Below, one piece after another: positions 24,230 to 32,839 of a stretch of 64,000 nucleotides of DNA (position 1 is the first letter of the stretch; each line of letters begins with the position of its first letter). Under the pieces are notes generated by a model that was not told where the DNA came from, made no database searches, and was given only the letters and a program-made list of their open reading frames with translations. Position numbers and translations under genes: made by a program. The stretch spans positions 62,001 to 126,000 of the forward strand of contig NZ_SZQF01000006.1 in assembly GCF_005869935.1 (NCBI RefSeq), in the 5' to 3' direction. The DNA is from Winogradskyella algicola (GTDB lineage Bacteria; Bacteroidota; Bacteroidia; Flavobacteriales; Flavobacteriaceae).

Positions 24230-24859
24230 ATGAATTTATTAGAACATTTACAATGGCGTTACGCCACCAAAAAATTTGATCCTATTAAAAAAGTATCTTC
24301 AAATGATCTTGAAAAGATCAAACAAGCCATTCAACTTTCTGTATCTTCTTACGGTTTACAACTGTATAAAGTTTTGATTATTGAAAACCCTGAAATTAGA
24401 GAAAAATTAAAGCCAGTTTCTTGGAATCAAAGTCAGATTACAAATGCTTCGCATCTGATAGTATTTTGTAACTACACAGATGCTACACCACAAGCTATTG
24501 ATGATTTCATAAAACAAACAGCAGTTACTCGAAATCTTGACTTAGAACGTCTAAACGGTTATGGTGATTTCATAAAGTCTAAACTCAACGAAAAATCAGA
24601 TACAGAAAAAACTAACTGGTTAAAATCACAAACGTATTTAGCACTTGGAAACCTTTTAAATGCTTGTGCAGAATTAAAGATTGATGCATGCCCTATGGAA
24701 GGTTTTGAACCTGAAGCATACAACCAAATACTTGGGTTGGATGATAAAGGCTTGAATGCTGCCGTTATTGCTCCTATTGGTTACAGGCATCATGAGGACG
24801 GTACAGCAGAATTACCCAAAGTAAGAAAGCCTATTAAGGAACTTTTTGAAATTGTTTAG
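24230..24859 (+). CDS. Nitroreductase family NAD(P)H oxidoreductase (NfsB-like)
   Basis: A 209-residue FMN flavoenzyme. It begins LLEHLQWRYATKKFDPIKKVS with the FMN-phosphate-binding Arg and has SVSSYGLQLYKVLIIEN, SHLIVFCNYTD, the helix QTYLALGNLLNACAELKIDACPMEGFEPEAYN and IAPIGYRHHEDG. It reduces quinones, nitro compounds or similar electrophiles with NAD(P)H. It is the last gene of the Crp-regulated run, which looks like a defence module against reactive small molecules. A hairpin terminator follows. Confidence 0.92.
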   Translation: MNLLEHLQWRYATKKFDPIKKVSSNDLEKIKQAIQLSVSSYGLQLYKVLIIENPEIREKLKPVSWNQSQITNASHLIVFCNYTDATPQAIDDFIKQTAVTRNLDLERLNGYGDFIKSKLNEKSDTEKTNWLKSQTYLALGNLLNACAELKIDACPMEGFEPEAYNQILGLDDKGLNAAVIAPIGYRHHEDGTAELPKVRKPIKELFEIV

Positions 24860-24879
24860 CTTATTTAGATTTTTGCTCT

Positions 24880-24913
24880 AAGGGTTTAATCATGATGGTT
24901 ATGCCCTTTTTTT
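24880..24913. terminator. Terminator after the nitroreductase operon
   Basis: AAGGG (24880) pairs with CCCTT (24904), with a weaker inner stem TAATC/GGTTA. A T-run follows. It lies 20 bases after the nitroreductase stop. Confidence 0.7.
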
Positions 24914-25057
24914 GTTTCGTATTATAATGAAGTAAATTGACTAGCGAATTTCTAATAACTAACTTACAGGATCTGCACTAACTTTTGTTTTATGTTTATA
25001 CTTTCGTTTTATCAATAAACTGCTGTTAACCATAATCTTTATAAGCAAATATTTAGT

Positions 25058-25981
25058 CTATTTTGAATCGAAAAGTATTTTAGCATCTACCCAATACACC
25101 TCTCCTTTTTCAACACCAGCCCATCCCTTTCTGTTAGGGTTGTTATATCTTCTGGAATAGATAAAGTATTTTTCGTCAGAAGACATATAAGGACAATAAT
25201 AACGCCAATTACTCTCGTATTTTAATGGTACCTCTTTTGGTTTTGTCCATTTACCATTTTCATAAAAGGTTATTTGAAATTTACCATTTCCATTGGTAAT
25301 GGCATACCTTTCATCTGGTGAAACATAGGTTATTAGTTCTTTGTTCTCACTTTTAATATTTATGATAACTGGTGTTTCAAATTTTCCATTTCCCAAATAT
25401 TGCGCACGATACGTCTGCATTCCTCCTTTATTATTTGGTCTGTTTGAACGAAAATATAAACTCCCATCAGCCGTAACAACAGGATAGGTTTCAAAATATT
25501 CCGTAGAAACAGAAAAATCTACTTTAGAAGCTAATTGCCATTTGCCATTCACTTTTTCAGTCTTATAAATGTCTGGTGGTATCGTGTAAAGTTCTTCTCT
25601 AGTAACATCATTATTATAAAGCTTAGGGTCAACACCTAGAAAATACATCGTCTTTCCGTCTTTGGTAATTGTAGGGTCACATGCAACTGAAACTAAAACA
25701 TTATCTCCATACATTTTAATGGGTTTAATATCAGACCACTTGCCATTAATGAATTCAGAATGATGAATAACAAAGCTACTGTCCACAATTCTTGAGAAGA
25801 ACATTTCTGTGTTATCATTATTAAAAACCATATTCAATTCAACATTTTCAGTATTAACAATTTCTGGTGCAAATAACTCAGGAACTGTAGAAGGAGGATC
25901 TTGGTCAAAATATGAAGTAGTACTGTTTTTACAACTAAAAAAGGTTACCGTGATCAATAAAATCAATAAATGTTTATTCAT
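25058..25981 (-). CDS. PD40/TolB-like beta-propeller lipoprotein
   Basis: A 307-residue lipoprotein with signal MNKHLLILLITVTFFSCKNS and the lipobox Cys at residue 17. The mature part has repeated WD40-like PD40 strands: NNDNTEMFFSRIVDSS, ITKDGKTMYFLG, VVTADGSLYFRSNR, VSPDERYAITNGNGK, MSSDEKYFIYSRR. These form a propeller of five or six blades like the C-terminal part of TolB. Periplasm-facing binding or sensing is likely; the ligand is unknown. It is separated by 49 bases from the hydrolase gene upstream. Confidence 0.83.
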   Translation of the reverse strand: MNKHLLILLITVTFFSCKNSTTSYFDQDPPSTVPELFAPEIVNTENVELNMVFNNDNTEMFFSRIVDSSFVIHHSEFINGKWSDIKPIKMYGDNVLVSVACDPTITKDGKTMYFLGVDPKLYNNDVTREELYTIPPDIYKTEKVNGKWQLASKVDFSVSTEYFETYPVVTADGSLYFRSNRPNNKGGMQTYRAQYLGNGKFETPVIINIKSENKELITYVSPDERYAITNGNGKFQITFYENGKWTKPKEVPLKYESNWRYYCPYMSSDEKYFIYSRRYNNPNRKGWAGVEKGEVYWVDAKILFDSK

Positions 25982-26030
25982 TACTTTTTAATATTTGCTA
26001 ATGTTCAGTGTATGGTAAGTAACTATAGTT

Positions 26031-27116
26031 TTAACTTAATATCCAATCCGAAATCATTTCTAAAAATCCTTCAACAAACGCCTTATCCAGGTTTGCATAT
26101 TCTTCTCTTTGACCTGTAATTGCCTTTTGAAAAAAATGATTAGCATGATTAAAAGTTTTGAATTCATAATTCGATTCTGATTTGAGAAGGGCATTTTCCA
26201 TTCTATCCTTATTTTGGTGTATAGGAACTTGAAAATCTAAACCACCAAATAGACTTAATACAGGAATATCTAATTGTTCTAAATCTTTGGAAGGATCATA
26301 ATATAGAAACGATGTTAACGATGGTAAACCATAAATGATTTTAAACTCGTTGGCTTTGTCCGTAGCTTTTTGCCTTATTTTTAATGAGTCCTCTACTCTT
26401 TCTAAACTCATTTTATATAAAATAGATTCGGTTGTTCTTCTAAATAAATGGTATGCTTGGTCTATATTTTCATCATCTTCAATAGCTCTCATTAATTTGT
26501 TATGTGCAGCAACATCCGCTTCAATCAATGATTTAGAAATCTCTAACCCATTATATTCCTGTCTAATTTGATAGGTTACTACTTCTACCAAAGGAACTGA
26601 TGGTGAAGCCATTAAAACTACTTTTTTAACGGACTTATTTTCAACAGCAACTCTTCCTGCTAAGATGCCTCCTTGACTATGCCCAAACAAAATAACACTT
26701 TTAAAATGGTGCGTTTTCGAAGATTTAAAGTATTCTATAATTCCTTCTAAATCCTTTGCGTGATCTTCTATTGTACTATTAACAAAGTCTCCCGTACTTG
26801 TGCCTACTCCTCTATCGTCATAGCGAAAAGAGGCAATACCTTTTGAAGCCAAATGTTCAGCTATGACCTTAAAAATCTTAAAACCTTCTAACGTTTCATC
26901 TCTATCTTGTGGTCCACTTCCTGAACTCATAATGACTAAAGATTTTGTGCTTAGATTGGTTGGGATAAGTAGTGTTCCACCGATTGAAATATCTTCTAAC
27001 TTAATAACTAAATCAATAGAATTTGAATCTTCATTAATTGTCTTTCCACCTGAATAACAATAAAGTGTCATTATTAGGAATAGCATTAAAATGGGTAAAT
27101 GTATTCGTGTTCTCAT
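26031..27116 (-). CDS. Exported alpha/beta hydrolase (serine esterase/lipase type)
   Basis: A 361-residue alpha/beta-fold enzyme with signal MRTRIHLPILMLFLIMTLYCYSG. The nucleophile motif is FGHSQGG near residue 167. The oxyanion region is MSSGSGPQDRDETLEG, followed by FRYDDRGVGTSTGDF. The Asp is probably in FGGLDFQVP, and the His in FNHANHFF. It hydrolyses ester or similar bonds; the substrate is unknown. The start at 27116 is chosen as MRTRIH; the upstream in-frame Met would overlap the previous gene. It is the third gene of the ABC-peptidase operon. Confidence 0.87.
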   Translation of the reverse strand: MRTRIHLPILMLFLIMTLYCYSGGKTINEDSNSIDLVIKLEDISIGGTLLIPTNLSTKSLVIMSSGSGPQDRDETLEGFKIFKVIAEHLASKGIASFRYDDRGVGTSTGDFVNSTIEDHAKDLEGIIEYFKSSKTHHFKSVILFGHSQGGILAGRVAVENKSVKKVVLMASPSVPLVEVVTYQIRQEYNGLEISKSLIEADVAAHNKLMRAIEDDENIDQAYHLFRRTTESILYKMSLERVEDSLKIRQKATDKANEFKIIYGLPSLTSFLYYDPSKDLEQLDIPVLSLFGGLDFQVPIHQNKDRMENALLKSESNYEFKTFNHANHFFQKAITGQREEYANLDKAFVEGFLEMISDWILS

Positions 27117-27132
27117 TTTTGATTTATTATCT

Positions 27133-30100
27133 TCATTTTGTATTAACCTCTTTAAACAAATCATCAATCTTCAATTTAATATCTTCGTTTGGTACTACTT
27201 TATAAAACTCTTCAAGCAAGTCTAAAGACGTAGGCTTTTTGGGATATTTGTTATTAGCTAAAAAGCTTCTTAGCGCTTGATTTACTTTATCTTCACCAAT
27301 TAATTCAGATAATTCTACCATAGCAATAGCACCTTTTGAGTAAGCTATATGTGTAGCACCGTAAGGCACTTTGTATAAAGGTGGATTTCCATAAAGTCCT
27401 TTTTCGTTATAATAAATTTGTTGATGTATTTGAACACGTTCCATCATACGTTCTTTTCCATACAGTTTTTTATAAATCATCATTTCGGTGTACATAGCTA
27501 AAGACTCCGTAAGCATTGAAGCCCCTTCCCTTTCATCTGGGTTTATTTGGCTATTTCCCCACCATATGTGAGATAATTCATGACCTGCTAATTCATTGAT
27601 AACATCTTTGCTTGGGTCACTATCTATATTAGCATGAAAAATCATGTTTTCGGTCATGAAAATAGTGGCTGGATATGCTGTGGCAGCGAATCCGCTCGTA
27701 AAAGACGATACCTCAACAAAGCTTATTTTTTCAAATGGGTAAACATTAAAATTATCGATACAATAATCTAAGCTCATTATAGCATTTTTTAGTAGTCGGT
27801 CTACATTTTCAAAATGCAAGTCATGATAAAGCACTTCAATCTCAATATTACGATGCGTTCTAGATTGCTTTTGGTAATTAGCAGATGCTACAGCAAACCG
27901 AAATGGAATGCCATCAGCTTTGTATTGTTTAAATGTTCTATCGTTTTCAGTCCACGTTTTAATGGTATTACCTATTCCAATAGGCGTTTGATTGCTTTCC
28001 GTAGACACTACTAAATCTAAATTGATAAAGTCATTTTCAAAAACTTCTGGTGCTTCAAGTTTCTTTAAAGTTGTTGGATTACCAAGTTCGTAGGCTTCTC
28101 GTTTTTGCTCATCTTCTATCTCATTATCTGATCGGTATCCTAACGAAGGATAATAATTACTAATCCTCATAAACGAACCATTATTAACGATAGCATTAAA
28201 CGATTGATGTCCATTAACAGCATACCATTTGTATGATAAATTAAACTTTAGAATTGCTGTATCACTTGGTAATAAAGGTTTATTAAGTTCAATCTCTGAC
28301 ACAAGCTTACCGATTGAAATCTCTTTATTCTGTATTCGAAGTGTTGCATGCTCTATTTTTAAATCAGAATGAAAATTCAATAAAATCATATGTATCGGTT
28401 CATCTGATAGATTTTGAATTCTATACTTGCCTTGAATCTCATAAGCATTTTCAGAAGGGTGCAAATCTATTTTTGTGTCTACATCTGTAATTGTAGGTTG
28501 AGTTAAATTTTGATAATGACGAAAACTCTTTTCGTAATTAACAGCTTCTACAAGTTGGGCATCTTCATTTTTTGGTGTATAACCCTTCATAAAATTGAAG
28601 CCTGTAAAAATGCTCAACGCTAAGAAAATAATGACAATAAATGTTTTGATTTTAATCCATTGTTTTGATTTCAAATACGAATTAAAAATCCACAATAATC
28701 CTAAAAGACAAATTCCAAAAAGGGATCTATTTACAAAAGCTGATAGATATGCTCCATAACCATTTAAGTCACTAAACACACCCTTAAATCCTGAAAAAAT
28801 ATGTAATAATGGATAAGGCAACAACATATTTATTAATGGTGTTGTAAACACTACAACTGCTAAGATTGAAACACCTAAGGCTACATATTTACTATTGATG
28901 ATACTATTGATGAGAAGTAGCGATGTACCAAAAAGGAAAAGCGGAATTGTATTGAATATGATAACTCCAAAATAAGCCAACCAATCAATTTGTGAATATC
29001 CATAACCTATTTGAAATACTAATGCCAGTACTATAAGCAATGTAGTTAATAATACCAACAACATAGCCAATGACATTAAGTGGCCCTTCAGTTTTGCTTT
29101 TGAAAAAAATGCACTGTCTTCAATTAAGTAAAAATTGGCAGAACTACTTCTCCAATACATATCATTAATGAAATACACCAAAACGAATGCTCCTAACAAA
29201 TGGAAACTTTGAGAAATAGAAGTCGCTAAAAGCCCTGAACTGGCATAATAATTTGGTAAACGTATGCCCTTATCGATATCTGAATACATCTCCATACCAA
29301 CGAAAAACACCAATAGCATGGAAACAGCAACTATAGTTACGCTTTTAAAAAGGTAAATGAGATCAACCTTTGTAAAGGAAATAATTGAATTTAGTTCTGA
29401 CTTAAAACCAAAATTTAGAACAGGTGTCTTCACTTTCGCTAATCTTACTATTGCTGCTTTAACTTTATGCTGTTTGCGCTTCGATTCCTTTTTACTTTTC
29501 GTTTTATTGAACACATAAAAGCGATAAGAAATCACCAAAAATAACAATGACAAGACCACATAAACTATACGATTGATAGCCAAAAAGCCTTTCAATGGCA
29601 CGATGAGCTGATTTTTTTCAGTAACACTTAAGTCTCTGGCTTCAAAAAAATAGGCAGACGTACCAAAAGGGTCTAACAATGATGATAATTGCTGTACTTC
29701 AATAGATTGCGGAATGCTTCCTGCCATAAATGGCGAATTAGAAAACACCAATAACACCATGTAAAGCACATACAAAAGTAATCCTCCAATGACCACTAAT
29801 AACTTCTTGCGTGTCTTATAGGCAATCATAAACAAGACACTACAGACGAAAAAGCAATTTAAAACGCCAAAAATTAAAAAAGGATAGAGATACGACCAAA
29901 GACTAAATCCAAACTGCATTTCGCTACCTGTTCGTATGTTTTGACCAATGACGAAGCCAATAATTAAGATTAAAAAGCTTAAAAATGTTTTTAACGTAAA
30001 GCCTGAAAACTTCCCTATTAAATAGTGTTTAAGGGAAATAGGATATGAGAATAACATAATATCAAATTTTGTATCCCATTCCTTAAACAGAATCTCTAAG

Positions 30101-30312
30101 GCGAATAAAATAGCCAAAAATATCATGGATAGACTCAACAAAGCCATCATAAAGCCAATGGTGTAAGGGGAATTAAGATAAATTCCTTCACCAGCAGATA
30201 GGTTAAACTTATAACCACAAAACCATCCTATAACCAGTAATATAACACTTGTTAATCCTAAAACATAACGATTACCACTATGCTTTAATTGAAATTGAAG
30301 TATAGCATTCAT
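27133..30312 (-). CDS. ABC-2 type permease fused to an M1-family peptidase
   Basis: A 1059-residue fusion. Residues 1-560 contain about twelve membrane helices in two ABC-2 permease-like halves (first LTSVILLVIGWFCGYKF, second SVTIVAVSMLLVFFVGMEMY). Residues 600-1059 form an M1 zinc aminopeptidase domain facing out, with GHELSHIWWG (His911, Glu912, His915) and the third ligand Glu in TESLAMYTE. The family M1 motif HExxH(18)E is intact. A shorter Tyr-containing region follows. It probably exports or processes a peptide with the adjacent ATPase. The gene ends 16 bases before the hydrolase ATG. Confidence 0.9.
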   Translation of the reverse strand: MNAILQFQLKHSGNRYVLGLTSVILLVIGWFCGYKFNLSAGEGIYLNSPYTIGFMMALLSLSMIFLAILFALEILFKEWDTKFDIMLFSYPISLKHYLIGKFSGFTLKTFLSFLILIIGFVIGQNIRTGSEMQFGFSLWSYLYPFLIFGVLNCFFVCSVLFMIAYKTRKKLLVVIGGLLLYVLYMVLLVFSNSPFMAGSIPQSIEVQQLSSLLDPFGTSAYFFEARDLSVTEKNQLIVPLKGFLAINRIVYVVLSLLFLVISYRFYVFNKTKSKKESKRKQHKVKAAIVRLAKVKTPVLNFGFKSELNSIISFTKVDLIYLFKSVTIVAVSMLLVFFVGMEMYSDIDKGIRLPNYYASSGLLATSISQSFHLLGAFVLVYFINDMYWRSSSANFYLIEDSAFFSKAKLKGHLMSLAMLLVLLTTLLIVLALVFQIGYGYSQIDWLAYFGVIIFNTIPLFLFGTSLLLINSIINSKYVALGVSILAVVVFTTPLINMLLPYPLLHIFSGFKGVFSDLNGYGAYLSAFVNRSLFGICLLGLLWIFNSYLKSKQWIKIKTFIVIIFLALSIFTGFNFMKGYTPKNEDAQLVEAVNYEKSFRHYQNLTQPTITDVDTKIDLHPSENAYEIQGKYRIQNLSDEPIHMILLNFHSDLKIEHATLRIQNKEISIGKLVSEIELNKPLLPSDTAILKFNLSYKWYAVNGHQSFNAIVNNGSFMRISNYYPSLGYRSDNEIEDEQKREAYELGNPTTLKKLEAPEVFENDFINLDLVVSTESNQTPIGIGNTIKTWTENDRTFKQYKADGIPFRFAVASANYQKQSRTHRNIEIEVLYHDLHFENVDRLLKNAIMSLDYCIDNFNVYPFEKISFVEVSSFTSGFAATAYPATIFMTENMIFHANIDSDPSKDVINELAGHELSHIWWGNSQINPDEREGASMLTESLAMYTEMMIYKKLYGKERMMERVQIHQQIYYNEKGLYGNPPLYKVPYGATHIAYSKGAIAMVELSELIGEDKVNQALRSFLANNKYPKKPTSLDLLEEFYKVVPNEDIKLKIDDLFKEVNTK

Positions 30313-30314
30313 AA

Positions 30315-31187
30315 TTAACTGTTTTGAGAAAGCACATTAAAGTAAACGTGCTCTAATATTGGATTAACTGCTGAAAACCCTTCAGGTTGTGAAGGTGCAA
30401 CTACTGTAATTTGAAGTTGACGCTCTATAAGTTGCTGACTGATAACATTAAGGTCTGATTGGTACATTTCCAAGTCTTCATTAGCAATACTTTTTGACCA
30501 GATTTTACCTTCTAGTTCTGTGATTAATTCTTTGGGCTTTCCTGTTTTAAGAATTCGACCTCTATTCATGACAGTCATTTCAGAACACAAGTTTTTCACA
30601 TCTTCAACTAAATGAGTAGATAAAATCACAACAACTTCACTACTAATATCACTTAGAAGTGTATTAAACCGATTACGCTCTTCTGGATCCAGTCCTGCTG
30701 CTGGCTCGTCTACAATGATGATTTTTGGGTCGCCAAGTAAAGCTTGGGCAACACCAAAACGTTGTTTCATACCACCCGAAAACATGTATACCTCTTTATC
30801 TCTAAAATCCCAAAGGTTCACCTTTTCCAACAAATATTGAATCTGTTTTTGACGTTCAGCCGTGTTATTAATCCCTTTTAAAATGGCTATATGATTTAAT
30901 AAATCATAAGCATTTACTTTAGGGTAAACTCCAAAGTCCTGTGGTAAGAAGCCTAAATTTTTTTTAATATAATCTGAGTCTTCTACAACATCAATGTCAT
31001 TAAACGCAATGGAACCTGAAGTTGGCTTCTGCAGGCCTACTATTGTTTTCATTAACGATGATTTACCAGCGCCATTCGGTCCTAACAAACCAAACATACC
31101 GTTTTTTATTTCTAAAGAAATACCATTAATGGCGTTGTAACCATTTTTGTATGTTAGATTTAGATTATTGATTTTTAATGTGTTCAT
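30315..31187 (-). CDS. ABC transporter ATP-binding protein
   Basis: About 290 residues. Walker A is LLGPNGAGKSSLMKTI, the Q-loop is FLPQDFGVYP, the signature FSGGMKQRFGVAQAL, Walker B IIIVDEPAAGLD and the switch His is in STHLVED. A typical C-terminal DUF4162-like tail follows. It powers the permease/peptidase fusion downstream (two-base gap). The second Met (31187, MNTLKINNL) is preferred to the first at 31196. It is the first gene of a leftward operon that also contains the alpha/beta hydrolase. Confidence 0.95.
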   Translation of the reverse strand: MNTLKINNLNLTYKNGYNAINGISLEIKNGMFGLLGPNGAGKSSLMKTIVGLQKPTSGSIAFNDIDVVEDSDYIKKNLGFLPQDFGVYPKVNAYDLLNHIAILKGINNTAERQKQIQYLLEKVNLWDFRDKEVYMFSGGMKQRFGVAQALLGDPKIIIVDEPAAGLDPEERNRFNTLLSDISSEVVVILSTHLVEDVKNLCSEMTVMNRGRILKTGKPKELITELEGKIWSKSIANEDLEMYQSDLNVISQQLIERQLQITVVAPSQPEGFSAVNPILEHVYFNVLSQNS

Positions 31188-31239
31188 AATGTTCATTTTT
31201 TGATTGATTGAAGATGAGATTAAAATTTATTCATCATAG

Positions 31240-31371
31240 CTATTCAGTATTTGATTCTAACCAGTCATACTTTCTATAAGGAAAATAAAATCCTGACCTC
31301 TCTGCTATTTTATAAGCGTTATTCATAACCTCTAAAATGGATTTTTCATTTTTGTTTTTTCCTGAATTCAT
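31240..31371 (-). CDS. Small ORF after a serine hydrolase (43 aa)
   Basis: A 43-residue ORF that starts 17 bases after the serine hydrolase stop and ends 53 bases before the ABC ATPase. The peptide has a charged helical start (MNSGKNKNEKSILEVMNNAY) and an aromatic end (GFYFPYRKYDWLES). Its amino-acid make-up looks protein-like and it has no frameshifts, but no family is recognised. It could also be decayed sequence. Confidence 0.45.
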   Translation of the reverse strand: MNSGKNKNEKSILEVMNNAYKIAERSGFYFPYRKYDWLESNTE

Positions 31372-31387
31372 ACGGCAAAAATTATTG

Positions 31388-32470
31388 CTAACTCTTTTCA
31401 TTATTTTTTATGATAACACAAGCTATTTCTCTAACTAAAACAGTTGGCGAATTACAATCACAATTACTAAACCCAACAACATAAATGTCTAAATCTGGTA
31501 CATACACAGCCATAGATTTAAATCCAAATATGCTTCCTCCATGTTCTCTCGTTTTTACTGAATTTAACTCTTTCAAATGCCAACCATAACCATAATTGAT
31601 TTTTGTACCATCATCTAGTGAATGGTTTTTAAATACTAGTTCTTTGGTTTTTTGTGAGATTAGAATATTGTTATTGATGGCTTGCTGCCATAACAACATG
31701 TCATCTACAGTAGACATTAAGGCACCCGAAGCATAAGGGATTGTGAAACTTACACCAAACTTATTTTTATACTCCTTACCACCATGATATCCATAAGCTC
31801 GATTTTTGATTATCTTTCTATCATTGGCATAATAAGAATGATTCATACCTACTTTAGCAAATATTTGTTCTTCAATAAAACTCTTATAGTCTTGATTTGA
31901 CAACAATTCTATGATATAACCAAGAAGCGCATAACCAGAATTATTGTACTTAAACTTTTCGCCAGGTGCAAAATCAATAGGTTCATCTTTAAAAAAATCA
32001 ACTAACGCTTTTGGTTTTAAATCGCTCTTTGCAATTGACATAATTGACTTCTTTTTTGTAAAATCCTTTATTCCAGAAGTATGAGTCAATAAATGATGAA
32101 TTGTTATTTTTTCACCATTTGGAAAATCTGGAAGATATTTAGAAATACTGTCAGACACATTTAATTTTCCTTCTTCTTGCAACATCATTATTGCAATAGC
32201 AGTAAACTGCTTGGTCATGGAACCTATCTGAAAAATATTTTCAGGGATCATGTCAACATCTAGTTCAATGTTAGACTTACCTATAGCTTTTCTATAAATA
32301 GTTTTTCCTTCTTTCGAAACAAGAAAAACACCACCAGGACCATTACTATCATTATAAACTGAAGACACTAGGCTATCTATTTGCTTTTCTAATTTCTGAG
32401 AAAAAGAAATTTGAAATAGAAATAAAAGAATTACCAGTAATGATATTGTTTTGGTCAATCGATTTTTCAT
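31388..32470 (-). CDS. Secreted serine hydrolase (class C beta-lactamase family)
   Basis: A 360-residue exported enzyme with signal MKNRLTKTISLLVILLFLFQ and cleavage near FSQ. The SxxK nucleophile is in FQIGSMTKQFTAIA, the YxN motif in KYNNSGYALLGY, and the final HGG in REHGGSIFGF. Members hydrolyse peptides, esters or beta-lactams (D-aminopeptidase, esterase EstB, AmpC-like); the substrate cannot be told. Start 32470 is taken from the signal peptide; the long in-frame extension above it is not protein-like. It is one of three paralogues within 8 kb. Confidence 0.88.
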   Translation of the reverse strand: MKNRLTKTISLLVILLFLFQISFSQKLEKQIDSLVSSVYNDSNGPGGVFLVSKEGKTIYRKAIGKSNIELDVDMIPENIFQIGSMTKQFTAIAIMMLQEEGKLNVSDSISKYLPDFPNGEKITIHHLLTHTSGIKDFTKKKSIMSIAKSDLKPKALVDFFKDEPIDFAPGEKFKYNNSGYALLGYIIELLSNQDYKSFIEEQIFAKVGMNHSYYANDRKIIKNRAYGYHGGKEYKNKFGVSFTIPYASGALMSTVDDMLLWQQAINNNILISQKTKELVFKNHSLDDGTKINYGYGWHLKELNSVKTREHGGSIFGFKSMAVYVPDLDIYVVGFSNCDCNSPTVLVREIACVIIKNNEKS

Positions 32471-32839
32471 TTTATACATTTTTATCTTCGACGAGTAATA
32501 TGATATGTTAGTTACACATCCATCATTTAATGAAGTAACCAAACCCAGCAAGGCACTCAAGTTTAACCATGGTTTTTATTAACTGAGGTAAAATTAAAAC
32601 AGTTATAAATCTAAAATCTTAAGGTATCTTAAGAAAACTATCTAATATTTTAAATCACTGTAATAACTTGACGAATCTACAGAAGTAAGTCCGTTCAGAA
32701 ATTGACTTTGGTTAAGAAACTCTTCAACTTAATAAGAAGTACTTTTAATCTAAATCCTAAAAAGTTCATGTAATTTGTTTTCACGTATTGTCAAATTATT
32801 TAATTTCGAACAGTAATTAATTCCATTGCAATACTTTAG
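32471..32839. other. Intergenic region between divergent genes
   Basis: 369 bases between the leftward serine hydrolase and the rightward TolB/TPR/AraC gene. It holds the second 22-bp repeat at 32697-32718. No tRNA, hairpin terminator or credible ORF was found. Promoters for both directions must lie here, but no full TTG/TAnnTTTG pair could be assigned. Confidence 0.6.
32697..32718. repeat. 22-bp exact repeat, copy 2
   Basis: Second copy of the sequence at 20517-20538, in the same orientation, again between a leftward and a rightward gene. See the first copy for the shared bases. Confidence 0.75.
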
